From Thioclava sp. SK-1 (GTDB taxonomy: Bacteria > Pseudomonadota > Alphaproteobacteria > Rhodobacterales > Rhodobacteraceae): DNA of 43,735 nucleotides. The DNA lies in the NCBI RefSeq assembly GCF_001705665.1, contig NZ_MDHA01000023.1, positions 1-43,735 on the forward strand, read 5' to 3'. The translations under genes were made by a program, and so were the position numbers. The notes beneath the pieces were generated by a model. That model was given only the letters and a program-made list of their open reading frames with translations. It was not told where the DNA came from and ran no database searches. Shown one piece after another: positions 13,088 to 21,351 of the stretch (position 1 is its first letter; every line of letters starts with the position of its first letter).

Positions 13088-14428
13088 TCAGCCCAACCCA
13101 GCTATCGGCGCTGTATTTGTAGGATTTTGGCTGCATTTTAGCTCCTCATTTGGAGAGGTTGCTGAAATCAAGTTTGCCGCCACCGCAGATATAACATCAA
13201 CGTTAACTGCATTTCCCAAAGCTTTGTATGCCCTCGTTTTACTCGAAGGCAACTGCTTTAAGCCCTCCATGCTTTGCAAGCGCGCACACTCTCTCATAGT
13301 CATATATCGTTTTTCCCATGGAATGACTGGAACCTGACTCGTGGTTAGTGCCACCAAGGACGGTGCGGTTGCCGGGTTTTTAACACGGATGCCGGAAGCT
13401 CTGAATTGAATGACCTTGTCCCATAGGGTTCTACTACCTTCCCTCCAATTCCATTCGAACTTTTGGAAGCTAGGCGCAAACTGTCGAACCTTTGGCAGCC
13501 AAAGGTCCAATTGATGTTTGTTCTGGTCGTAAAATTCCCGATTCTGAAGAATGAATCTTATCTTCCACCTGGGGAACTTGGCTTCACTTCCTCTCGCATA
13601 CGAAGGGATGCTCGCAAGCTGCTGTCCTTTTGTTTTTCCTTGAAGGCTTGCACCGAAGCTTCCGGTAAATCGGGATAGGCTGTCTTTCGAGGAGGACTTA
13701 GGCGTTGTGTCCTCAACAGGATAGTTCGCTCCGAATTCCATGGCCCAAATCGGAAACGACGGCAGTTTCTTGTCTTCAGGGATAATCTGAAGAAACTCTT
13801 CCCAGACCTCTAGGTATTTCAAATAATCATCTGGAAGTTTATCTGAACCTACTGGGTTGACATCCAGGATGGAAGACAAGTGTAGTTCTGATGAGGTAAC
13901 CTCAGGCCAATCGAAAGCGCTGAGGTCTCGCGCGGCAACGATCAAGGCGCGAGGCCTAACTTGAGGAACGCCGAATTGATGCGGCGAAAGTTCGCTAGCT
14001 TTCACATCATAACCACGCAATGACAGGCTATCTTGGATTTTCCTCCAAGTCCTACCTTCGTCATGTCGAATTATATTTGGTACATTTTCAAAGATCAACA
14101 TCTTGGGCTGATGACGATCCACTACCTTAAGGATGTATTCGAATAAATCTCCAGAGGTTTCACACTCAAAACCTCTTTGCGACCCCGCTTTTGAAAAAGG
14201 TTGACAGGGAAAACCAGCGCACAAAATATCGTGCTCAGGGACATCCTTCCACGCGAAGCGAATATCTGATGCGGGTCGAATACCATGATTTATTACATAG
14301 AGGTCTTGTAGTCCCTTATCCACTTCGCAAGCAAATACGCATTCGCATCCAACTCGGCTCAATGCGAGATGAAATCCGCCGAGACCGCTGAACAGGTCCA
14401 CAAACCGAAGTTTCTTATTTTCCATCAT
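13088..14428 (-). CDS. DNA (cytosine-5) methyltransferase
   Basis: 446 residues with the C5-methylase motifs in order. I is DLFSGLGGFHLAL (10-22), IV is GFPCQPFSKAG with the catalytic Cys, VI is FENVPNI and VIII is QVRPRALIVAA. A variable target-recognition region of some 200 residues follows, then IX (MRECARLQSMEG) and X (ALGNAVNVDVI). It transfers methyl from SAM to C5 of cytosine in an unknown target. The length is normal for the family and no motif is broken. Its ATG overlaps the end of the XRE regulator gene by 14 bases. It would protect host DNA from the nuclease encoded downstream. Confidence 0.93.
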   Translation of the reverse strand: MMENKKLRFVDLFSGLGGFHLALSRVGCECVFACEVDKGLQDLYVINHGIRPASDIRFAWKDVPEHDILCAGFPCQPFSKAGSQRGFECETSGDLFEYILKVVDRHQPKMLIFENVPNIIRHDEGRTWRKIQDSLSLRGYDVKASELSPHQFGVPQVRPRALIVAARDLSAFDWPEVTSSELHLSSILDVNPVGSDKLPDDYLKYLEVWEEFLQIIPEDKKLPSFPIWAMEFGANYPVEDTTPKSSSKDSLSRFTGSFGASLQGKTKGQQLASIPSYARGSEAKFPRWKIRFILQNREFYDQNKHQLDLWLPKVRQFAPSFQKFEWNWREGSRTLWDKVIQFRASGIRVKNPATAPSLVALTTSQVPVIPWEKRYMTMRECARLQSMEGLKQLPSSKTRAYKALGNAVNVDVISAVAANLISATSPNEELKCSQNPTNTAPIAGLG

Positions 14429-14672
14429 TTATACGGACCCCCGGGCCATCGTCATTTGGGGCCAGGAACGTTGCACCCATGTTTTCAAGTGCGGCGCGAA
14501 TGTCTCGTACGGTTCGATCATACGGCTCACGCTTGCCTGCCTCGAAGTCGGCGAGCGTAGCTACTGAAACTCCGGAAAGCTCGGCCAGCTTCGCGCGGGA
14601 CAGACTCGCACCAACTCTAGCCATCTTGCACTGGATCGGTGTGAGTGCCACGAGATCGATCACCCTGAACAT
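14415..14672 (-). CDS. XRE-family regulator (controller-like) of the methylase operon
   Basis: 85 residues. TPIQCKMARVGASLSRAKLA, then ELSGVSVATLADFEAGKREP, then a helix DRTVRDIRAALENMGATFL, is a complete Cro/C1-type helix-turn-helix of the short form common next to modification genes. AAGG lies six bases before the ATG. It is the first gene of the operon and overlaps the methylase start, so it is likely a controller that sets methylase before nuclease timing. A small AGTT-N5-AACT inverted repeat (14687-14699) lies just upstream and could be its operator. Confidence 0.85.
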   Translation of the reverse strand: MFRVIDLVALTPIQCKMARVGASLSRAKLAELSGVSVATLADFEAGKREPYDRTVRDIRAALENMGATFLAPNDDGPGVRINDGK

Positions 14673-15004
14673 TTTGCCCTTATGTTAGTTCTTTTAACTC
14701 ATGTTGTATGATCTGCAAGTGGACAATTCGGCGTCGGGTCCCACTGTCACCGATTTGTCTCGGCGCGGTGCTTCCAATCTGCTTGCGAAAAGCCGACACT
14801 GTGACGCTTCCGCGCCGGACGTGTCGCGTCAGTCTCGCGGGAGCTCAGGAGCCTCTTGCAGTTACTGTTGCAGTCGTTTGCTGCCAGCACTCCTAGCCCA
14901 ATGCTTGTCGGCTTGTTGCACGCATGTGGTTCAAAAGGTGGTATGACACCATCAGGTTATATTTTTATCTTTATAAAACAACATTTTAGCCTAAAAGTTC
15001 GCCA
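14673..15004. promoter_or_regulatory. Intergenic region with operon promoter and element-1 right end
   Basis: This 332-base gap holds no convincing gene. Next to the XRE gene, 14681-14705 contains AGTT-N5-AACT flanked by ACAT repeats, a candidate operator/promoter for the leftward operon. The end near 14950-15000 is AT-rich (TTTATCTTTATAAAACAAC), as often seen beside att cores, and would hold binding sites for recombination proteins. Confidence 0.4.
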
Positions 15005-15020
15005 CCCTTCGTCTCCGCCA
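15005..15020 (+). repeat. Attachment-site repeat, copy 2
   Basis: Exact 16-base copy of the tRNA-Ser 3' end (CCCTTCGTCTCCGCCA). It is the right boundary of element 1 and the left boundary of element 2. The base before it is A rather than the tRNA's T, so identity stops exactly at the 16-mer on the left. The integrase of element 2 starts 66 bases after it. Confidence 0.9.
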
Positions 15021-15085
15021 TCGCCTTCTAAATCAATGGCTTAGGGTTTGGGCTTGCAAGTGCGACACAGAGTGGAGCACAAGCC

Positions 15086-16669
15086 ATGAAGCTGCCTGCC
15101 TATGTCTCACCGTCTAGACACGGTATCATGTATTTCCGTTGGCCGTTGCCAAAATCCTCAGATCGCAAGCGCCGATCAGTTCGGATTTCCTTACGCACCA
15201 AATGTCCAGATAGGGCTGGCGATCTTGCCAGACATCTTGCATCCTGTGGTCGTATTATCAGGGATAACAAGGCATTGGCACGGCTCAGACAAGACGAAAT
15301 GCGGGATATGGTGCGCAGCTATTTCATGGCTTCGCTAGATCGCTATGTCGAAAAGCTGAATGATACCGGGTTGCCAGATCAGACGTTGGACCTCATGCGT
15401 CAAGAGCTTGATGTTCATGAAGGCGCTGGTGACGGCTATGATGACCTTTCGGAGCTTTTCCTTGACGCGGGTACTATGGACAGCTTTCGAGCGTCTGCGG
15501 GCCTCTCGGACGCTCAATGGACCGAAAATGAACCTGCCCTGCGTCACGAACTGCGCAAAGCCCGCCGGGATCAAATCAAAGCCATTTTAAGCGCCGCTGA
15601 GCACCTTGATAGATATTCCTACACAAAGACGCCAGAAGTTGCGCCAAGCCCCGCAGAAGCGGCCTCCGAGGCTCTCAGCAAGGCTGTGGCGGATTTTATG
15701 TCGGAACATACTCCGCAATGGTCAAATCAGATGGCAAACAGAGCGCAGGCATTCTTGGCCGTCATGCTGGAACACCTTGGCTCAGATCGCCCAATGGCAG
15801 ACATATCCCGCCAAGACGCCAGTGCCTTGAAGAAGATCGTTCAAGCCTTGCCCGTCAACCGAAACACCAGACCAGAGACACGAAACTTGCCTTTGTCAGA
15901 GGCAATCAAAGTGGAAGGTGTTCAAAAGGTATCAGTTGAGACTATCAACAATCACATGGCGATGTTTCAACGCTTTGGTGATTGGGCTGAGCGGCATGGT
16001 TATGCACCGAGTAATGTGTTCGACCGTATGAAGGTCGCCAAACCGAAGAAACCTGCACCGGGCCGCAAAGATTACACTTATGAGCAAACAGCTAAGCTGT
16101 ATGCAGAATTAACGCAAAATCATGCAGGACTGGTCAAGAAAGATGATCATAAGTGGGGTGCATTATTGGGGCTGTTCACAGGTGCACGGCTAAACGAAAT
16201 CGCCCAACTTGAAGTTGCCGATGTGTGCTGTGAAGATGAAATATGGTTTCTTAACATCACAGATGATGGCGACGACAAAAAGCGCCTCAAGGCAAACGCC
16301 AGCAGACGCAAAGTCCCGCTACACTCTGAACTGATCAAGCTGGGCTTTGTCGATTGGGTGAAGTCACAAGAATGCAAGCCGCGCCTGTTCATGTCTTTCA
16401 GCTACAATGCCAAGGATGGGTATGGCCGCAACCTTGGGCGCTGGTTCAATGGACCGTTCCTCAAGGGATTGGGAATGAAAGAAAGCGGTCTGGTTTTTCA
16501 CAGCTTGCGCCATACGATGGTTGAGCGGCTGGCCAAGGCCGATGTACCCGAACCGCTATATCAGGACATTGTGGGTCATGAGCGCCACGGCGTGACCCAG
16601 AAGTATTACAACAAGGGCGGGCATACGCTGGCGCAGATGCGAGAAGCCATAGAGCGGTTTAAGGTCTAG
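15086..16669 (+). CDS. Tyrosine recombinase / integrase of element 2
   Basis: 527 residues, longer than the other two integrases because of an extended N-terminal region (ISLRTKCPDRAGDLARHLAS pattern of DUF6538-type recombinases). The catalytic domain is complete: Arg in FTGARLNEIAQLE, Lys near RRKVPLH, His-x-x-Arg in HSLRHTMVERL, His in VGHERHG and the Tyr nucleophile in TQKYYNKGG. GGAG lies eight bases before the ATG at 15086. It is unlike the integrase of element 1, yet it uses the same tRNA target. Base composition is noticeably richer in A/T than in element 1, and this continues through the Hachiman genes. Confidence 0.93.
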   Translation: MKLPAYVSPSRHGIMYFRWPLPKSSDRKRRSVRISLRTKCPDRAGDLARHLASCGRIIRDNKALARLRQDEMRDMVRSYFMASLDRYVEKLNDTGLPDQTLDLMRQELDVHEGAGDGYDDLSELFLDAGTMDSFRASAGLSDAQWTENEPALRHELRKARRDQIKAILSAAEHLDRYSYTKTPEVAPSPAEAASEALSKAVADFMSEHTPQWSNQMANRAQAFLAVMLEHLGSDRPMADISRQDASALKKIVQALPVNRNTRPETRNLPLSEAIKVEGVQKVSVETINNHMAMFQRFGDWAERHGYAPSNVFDRMKVAKPKKPAPGRKDYTYEQTAKLYAELTQNHAGLVKKDDHKWGALLGLFTGARLNEIAQLEVADVCCEDEIWFLNITDDGDDKKRLKANASRRKVPLHSELIKLGFVDWVKSQECKPRLFMSFSYNAKDGYGRNLGRWFNGPFLKGLGMKESGLVFHSLRHTMVERLAKADVPEPLYQDIVGHERHGVTQKYYNKGGHTLAQMREAIERFKV

Positions 16670-16765
16670 TTTCACAATATTGCAACTCTACGGCTGCACA
16701 ACCACAAATTGTTGTGCTCATTGGCATATATTGCCATATTGGCGAAAAGTAATTCTTAGAGCGCA

Positions 16766-17623
16766 ATGAGCATGACGCACCCCTACCAAATCAAGCCCCC
16801 TTGTATTCTATCCCAACTAGTGAGCGATGATAGCGCTTCGGAAAGCTATTGCGCCGGATTTGAACTCAGTGAGTGGCGATGTGACGGATTTGCCGACAAT
16901 CTCATGGAATGGATTACAGATTATGCTCTTAAGTCAGACGAACTGAGAAATAGTAATCACACAAATAATTATGTCCGACTTAAGCAAGCCGCCTCAAGGG
17001 TATACATCAGTGAGAACTACAAGAGGCGTGGGGAAGTGGGAGAGATTGCCGCACATGCGATCTGTAGGACTTACTTTGACACCATACCAGTTGCAGCACG
17101 TGTCAACTACCTAAGCGCGTCAAACGACCCAGTTAAAGCGTTCGACTTGGTTCATGTACGGTATGTTGACGATGATCAGATCGAACTTTGGCTGGGAGAA
17201 GCCAAGTTCTTCAAATCCCGTGATGGCGCAATTAAGGATGCTATTGCGTCTATCGAGAGCCATATCAATGCGGGCTTTCTACGGAACGAGAAATTGCTAC
17301 TTGGACCGCAAATTTCCGATGACATACCTTACAGTGACAAGATCAAAGCGCTTCTGGCTTCGGAGACTTCACTGGACGACTTAATCGGAAATGCTGTTTT
17401 CCCTGTACTCATTGCAGCAAATAGTGATGCTACAGCGGGCAATACAGCACCATGCGACGACTACACGGATGGCGTAGAACGTGAGATGAGCGCACTTTGG
17501 GAGCGTTTGGCATCCTCGGGACTAACAAAGAAGATTAAGCTTAGGCTGATCTACGTCCCGCTTGCTGACAAAGATAAACTCAATACTGCATTTGATACCC
17601 GACTGAAAGGGCTTCAGAATTAA
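16766..17623 (+). CDS. hamA: Hachiman defence protein HamA (DUF1837 nuclease)
   Basis: 285 residues. The PD-(D/E)XK signature of HamA is visible: GEVGEIAAHAI (89-99), AFDLVHVRYV (125-134) and LWLGEAKFFKSRDGAI (141-156), giving Asp127, Glu145 and Lys147 as the likely catalytic set. HamA is held inactive by HamB and degrades DNA when phage attack alters DNA ends or integrity. hamB follows after ten bases, as in known Hachiman operons. The start could also be the ATG at 16772; no strong ribosome site is visible for either. Confidence 0.85.
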   Translation: MSMTHPYQIKPPCILSQLVSDDSASESYCAGFELSEWRCDGFADNLMEWITDYALKSDELRNSNHTNNYVRLKQAASRVYISENYKRRGEVGEIAAHAICRTYFDTIPVAARVNYLSASNDPVKAFDLVHVRYVDDDQIELWLGEAKFFKSRDGAIKDAIASIESHINAGFLRNEKLLLGPQISDDIPYSDKIKALLASETSLDDLIGNAVFPVLIAANSDATAGNTAPCDDYTDGVEREMSALWERLASSGLTKKIKLRLIYVPLADKDKLNTAFDTRLKGLQN

Positions 17624-17633
17624 GGCGAACGAC

Positions 17634-19715
17634 ATGCCTAAACTTGACATTGATTGGAATGCGCTGAGCGACCTGAAGGGGGCTGAACTCAAGAGGTCCA
17701 CTTTTAAGGCCATTCAACAGGCGGCTTTTTGCATTCAAAGCACGGATCATGACGATCCATCGCTACTTGAAGCGGTGCCTAGATTATCAGAGTTGGTCAG
17801 CCGAAATGAACATGAACTGGGCACATATCACCAGTTGGTTAGCTCGCTCGCGAGATCAACTGGCTTATGGAATTACATTGACGTCCAAAAAGCTGATGCA
17901 AGTGACGCTTTCGTAGCTGAGGCCGCGACGGCCTATGAACTTGGTGGCGTTACGTTTCATCGTGAACAAATAAATGCTCTAGACGCACTGCTTGCTGGTC
18001 GCAATCTGGTCCTAAGTGCGCCTACTAGCTTTGGCAAAAGTCTTCTGGTTGATGCCTTACTTGCCACAAACAAGTATCAGCGCATTGCTGTGGTGTTACC
18101 GACCATCGCACTTCTTGATGAGTTTAGGCGTCGTTTTCGCGACCGTTTTGCAGATAAATTCAACATCGTGATGCATCAAAGCGAAACATCGACAGACGGA
18201 CCAACTATTTTTCTTGGGACGCAAGAGCGTCTAATTCTTCGCGAGGATTTGGGGCAACTGGACCTTACGGTTGTCGATGAGTTCTATAAACTTGATCCAG
18301 CCAGACGTGATGACCGCAGCGTGACGCTTAATGCAGCCGTGTACCGCTTGTTGAAGCGCTCAAAACAATTCTTTTTCCTAGGCCCCAACATCGACAAAGT
18401 ATCTGTCGCGCCTGATGCAAGATGGAACTTCGAGTTCCTTAAAACTCGATTTTCCACAGTTGCGGTGGATACTCTTGACCTCAAGGCTGTAGAAAACAAG
18501 CGTGACAGATTGATTGACGAGATAGGAGAAGACCGAAACTGGCCTGCACTTGTTTTTGTTTCGTCACCGGGTAAGGCAAACAAGCTCGCAATTGAATTGT
18601 CGGAAAAAATGGCTGTGTCTGAACTAAGCGGAGATTTCGCGGCTTGGCTGAAAGGCAATATTGGCCCAAAGAACTTCCTCTCCGAGGCCGTAGAATATGG
18701 GTTTGGTGTTCATCATGGACGTATTCCCCGTGCCATTGCAGCTCACATGGTGCGGTTGTTCAATCAACAAAAGCTACCTGTATTGCTATGCACATCGACC
18801 CTTATCGAAGGCGTGAACACCGCTGCTAAAACGGTTATGATTTATGACAAGACAATCAACCGCGATAACTATGACTTCTTTACCTTTTCCAACATACGTG
18901 GACGTGCAGGCAGATTGGGGCAACACCATGTCGGGCAAGTCATGGTTTTTAACGATGTACCAGAGAAGACCGAACTCGAAGTAAGCCCAACCATGTTCGC
19001 GGACGACGACGACTTGCCGGACGAATACATCATCCACATTGACAAACCTGATCGCTCAGAAAGGTCAGACGACCGCTTTCGCTATTTTAGAGATCGCCTT
19101 GGACTTGAAAGTGATGACTTGAAACTTGCGTCTTCCATAGGCTTAGAGACGTCAATTTTGATCAAAGAGGCAGTGCGAAGGTCGCTACACCAAAGCAATC
19201 TCTTGATTTGGAACAGTTGGCCACGTTGGCTTGAAATTCAGGAGGTATGCGAAGTCTTTTGCGGGCCACAAAAAGTAGGTGCATTCGGCGCATTCAATAC
19301 CAGACAGCTTGCCACGCTAATCAACAAACTCAGACAAGCCAATTCTCTCAAAAACTTCTTACTCACCCAAGATGCAAGCTACCCCGGTAGACCTGAAGAA
19401 CAAGACAATATCTTCAAGTTTCTCAGAGCATGCGAGTATGGCCTACCGCAAAACTTCGCACTTGTTGAACTCTTCGTACGCCAAGTTGCCCCGGAAGCCG
19501 ACTACAGCCTGTTCCTAGGTGGAGTTGCTAGTTGGTTCCGGCCCGAAGTACTAAAAGAACTTGATGAGGAAGGTGTACCCATTCAAATTTCTGAACGGTA
19601 CTACGTTGATGGCGATGATAAGCGACGTCTTCGGGCGCGGCTATGGGAGGAATGCAAATCTCCGGCATCAAGACTAACGGGCTTTGAGAAGGAATGGCTT
19701 GAGCAAGCGCTGTAA
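17634..19715 (+). CDS. hamB: Hachiman defence helicase HamB
   Basis: 693 residues, a superfamily 2 helicase. The Q-like/motif I region is TFHREQINALDALLAGRNLV with Walker A APTSFGKS (129-136). VVLPTIALLDEF is motif Ia and VVDEFYKLD (213-221) is motif II in a DEFY form. VHHGRIPRAI and LLCTSTLIEGVNTAAK are motifs IV-V, and NIRGRAGRLGQH is motif VI as in Ski2-like helicases. A roughly 250-residue C-terminal domain follows and is specific to this family. It presumably senses aberrant DNA and releases HamA. It ends next to a convergent XRE gene with no spacer. Confidence 0.85.
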   Translation: MPKLDIDWNALSDLKGAELKRSTFKAIQQAAFCIQSTDHDDPSLLEAVPRLSELVSRNEHELGTYHQLVSSLARSTGLWNYIDVQKADASDAFVAEAATAYELGGVTFHREQINALDALLAGRNLVLSAPTSFGKSLLVDALLATNKYQRIAVVLPTIALLDEFRRRFRDRFADKFNIVMHQSETSTDGPTIFLGTQERLILREDLGQLDLTVVDEFYKLDPARRDDRSVTLNAAVYRLLKRSKQFFFLGPNIDKVSVAPDARWNFEFLKTRFSTVAVDTLDLKAVENKRDRLIDEIGEDRNWPALVFVSSPGKANKLAIELSEKMAVSELSGDFAAWLKGNIGPKNFLSEAVEYGFGVHHGRIPRAIAAHMVRLFNQQKLPVLLCTSTLIEGVNTAAKTVMIYDKTINRDNYDFFTFSNIRGRAGRLGQHHVGQVMVFNDVPEKTELEVSPTMFADDDDLPDEYIIHIDKPDRSERSDDRFRYFRDRLGLESDDLKLASSIGLETSILIKEAVRRSLHQSNLLIWNSWPRWLEIQEVCEVFCGPQKVGAFGAFNTRQLATLINKLRQANSLKNFLLTQDASYPGRPEEQDNIFKFLRACEYGLPQNFALVELFVRQVAPEADYSLFLGGVASWFRPEVLKELDEEGVPIQISERYYVDGDDKRRLRARLWEECKSPASRLTGFEKEWLEQAL

Positions 19716-19991
19716 TCAGAGCGGTTCAGCGCGATCTTGCGAATTAAAAGTTGCGCCTGCAATGGATGCAACAACTTCAGTAACTACGCCCAAGCTTTCA
19801 CATGCTGCAAGCCATCTAACAAACTCAATCACGTCTAGCCTGCGTTCCTGTGTCTCGACTTTCGCCACAAAGGACTGAGGCTTGTCCAGTCGCTGAGCCA
19901 AATCAGCTTGGGTCAACCCAGCATCAAGGCGCACCTGCCTGAGCCGTTGGCACAGGTAGACGTGTTCAGGTGTGCGAAGGGTTTTGGTCAA
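19716..19991 (-). CDS. XRE-family regulator beside Hachiman
   Basis: 91 residues. CQRLRQVRLDAGLTQADLAQ, then RLDKPQSFVAKVETQERRLD, is a full Cro/C1-type helix-turn-helix, followed by a short C-terminal helix. The only reasonable start is TTG at 19991, with AGGCAG five bases upstream; weak initiation fits a self-limiting repressor. It converges on hamB with abutting stop codons. Three copies of a TTAGGAT motif lie just upstream (20028-20058), between this gene and the rightward membrane-protein gene, suggesting it controls itself and that gene. A direct effect on hamAB is possible but not shown. Confidence 0.82.
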   Translation of the reverse strand: MTKTLRTPEHVYLCQRLRQVRLDAGLTQADLAQRLDKPQSFVAKVETQERRLDVIEFVRWLAACESLGVVTEVVASIAGATFNSQDRAEPL

Positions 19992-20027
19992 ATGACTGCC
20001 TGTTGATTGGGTTCAGGCAATCGGATA

Positions 20028-20058
20028 ATCCTAAGTTAGGATAATACCATTTTAGGAT
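20028..20058. promoter_or_regulatory. Probable XRE operator (three TTAGGAT boxes)
   Basis: ATCCTAA (20028-20034), G, TTAGGAT (20036-20042) form a perfect 7-base dyad. A further direct TTAGGAT lies at 20052-20058, sixteen bases after the second box. They lie between the divergent XRE gene and membrane-protein gene in AT-rich DNA, the expected position for an autoregulated divergent operator. Confidence 0.6.
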
Positions 20059-20116
20059 ATTTATTTTATCTCAGCACAAGATGTTGAGCTTGATCAGGCG
20101 TTTGAAAGGTCATCAC

Positions 20117-20815
20117 ATGTGGATTGTCGCAATAGTCTGCGTCGCCGGGTTTCTTCTGTGGCAAAGCAACAAGCGCCGTGCGCAGCGGTTTGTGCGGTCT
20201 GTGTTTTTTCTTGAAATCATCGACAGTGGTGCGAGAGCGGATAGCGCCAATGGCCAAGTAGCCCGACTATTCACCAAGCATTCCAGTGCAGATGAAGACA
20301 ACGCCGCAATTCGATATGCTATGGACAAGGCAAATAGGCTAACGAATGGAAAGCAACTCCCGTGGATACATGAGGCCCGCGAGAAGGGCTTCGCAATCAA
20401 CAGCGGAGATAGCAGCTTTGACATGGCGCATGTTGCCCACTCGCAAGCGCAGGCAAAGTCGGATCAGAATTTTTCAGAACATTTTTCTGAAGGGGGATAC
20501 ACACAAACCGTTGCCGTGCAGTTCCCCCATGCCTTGCCCGGATTGTCAGAGGCCTACCACCTTGGCCGTGAGCGCTTAGAAGCGAACAAAGATAAGCTGT
20601 TGCCTGCTATCAAAGCCGTTGCCTGCTTTGTGATACGCTGGGCGCTAAGTGGCGCAGTGGCGGGGTTCGTAATCGGCCTTGTGATCCCAAGGGCCGGTGT
20701 ATTCGGTTCTCTAGAAGTCTGGGCGGTGCCAGTCTTGTCGACCTTCCTTGGGGTATTGGCAGGAATTGCCATAGGAACAGTGTACCGCATCGTTCGCTGG
20801 GTCTTTGCAGACTAA
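20117..20815 (+). CDS. Hypothetical membrane protein of element 2
   Basis: 232 residues from ATG 20117, which has AAAGG seven bases upstream; an earlier in-frame ATG (20081) lacks a ribosome site. There is one membrane segment at the very N-terminus (MWIVAIVCVAGFLLW). A soluble region of about 140 residues follows (including HSSADEDNAAIRYAMDKANR). Two membrane segments near the C-terminus are WALSGAVAGFVIGLVIP and VLSTFLGVLAGIAIGTVY. No family recognised. Divergent from the XRE gene and its operator, it is the last gene of element 2. It could be an accessory of the defence module or an element maintenance factor. Confidence 0.7.
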   Translation: MWIVAIVCVAGFLLWQSNKRRAQRFVRSVFFLEIIDSGARADSANGQVARLFTKHSSADEDNAAIRYAMDKANRLTNGKQLPWIHEAREKGFAINSGDSSFDMAHVAHSQAQAKSDQNFSEHFSEGGYTQTVAVQFPHALPGLSEAYHLGRERLEANKDKLLPAIKAVACFVIRWALSGAVAGFVIGLVIPRAGVFGSLEVWAVPVLSTFLGVLAGIAIGTVYRIVRWVFAD

Positions 20816-20820
20816 TTAGG

Positions 20821-20839
20821 CTGCCGCAAGAAACGGCAG
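20821..20839 (+). terminator. Small hairpin after the membrane protein gene
   Basis: CTGCCG (20821-20826) and CGGCAG (20834-20839) form a 6-base stem with a 7-base loop five bases after the stop. There is no T-tract, so it is at best a weak terminator. Confidence 0.3.
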
Positions 20840-20852
20840 TCATTCAAGCCCG

Positions 20853-20950
20853 GTATCTATCTGTTTTCATTTATGTATCTCTATCCCTCACATATAGACA
20901 GAGGGTTACCTAGTATCTGTCTTGGCCAGTTTACCCTTGTGGTATCTGTC
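20853..20950 (+). repeat. Four GTATCT-type direct repeats near the element-2/3 junction
   Basis: GTATCTATC (20853), GTATCTCTA (20875), GTATCTGTC (20913) and GTATCTGTC (20942) lie in a gene-free, AT-rich stretch (20816-21190) before att copy 3. They resemble arm-type sites to which a tyrosine recombinase's N-terminal domain binds. The rest of this gap is AT-rich (20970-21060) and carries no gene that I can support. Confidence 0.45.
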
Positions 20951-21190
20951 TAATCCATTCCTGAATGGTTTTATGTGAATACTATATACATTCTCATATA
21001 TCAAAAATGCATAAGATATTGATATTATATTGATTATTATGAAATTATCATTCCCCAAATGAGCTTACACTCAGATCACATTTGACAACATCACAATCCG
21101 GGCCGTAGTGTGACACAAAGTGGAACAACAGAGTAACCTTCGCTCTTGTATGTCCAATTAAGTCAATAACTTAGAAATATGGTGGAGCCT

Positions 21191-21206
21191 CCCTTCGTCT
21201 CCGCCA
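21191..21206 (+). repeat. Attachment-site repeat, copy 3
   Basis: Exact copy of CCCTTCGTCTCCGCCA; here the preceding T also matches the tRNA, making 17 bases identical. It is the right end of element 2 and the left end of element 3, whose integrase begins 146 bases later. Confidence 0.9.
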
Positions 21207-21351
21207 TCACACATCCAGGTGTGATTTTATTTTACTAATGAGATCAGTCGCTTGGATGTAGAGAGCCGGTCACGCCACTGGTTGACACCTTGTCTTGCTA
21301 CACAATCTGCCTCACATTTTGCTCCACTGGCGCGCTGACGTGGAGTGGCTA

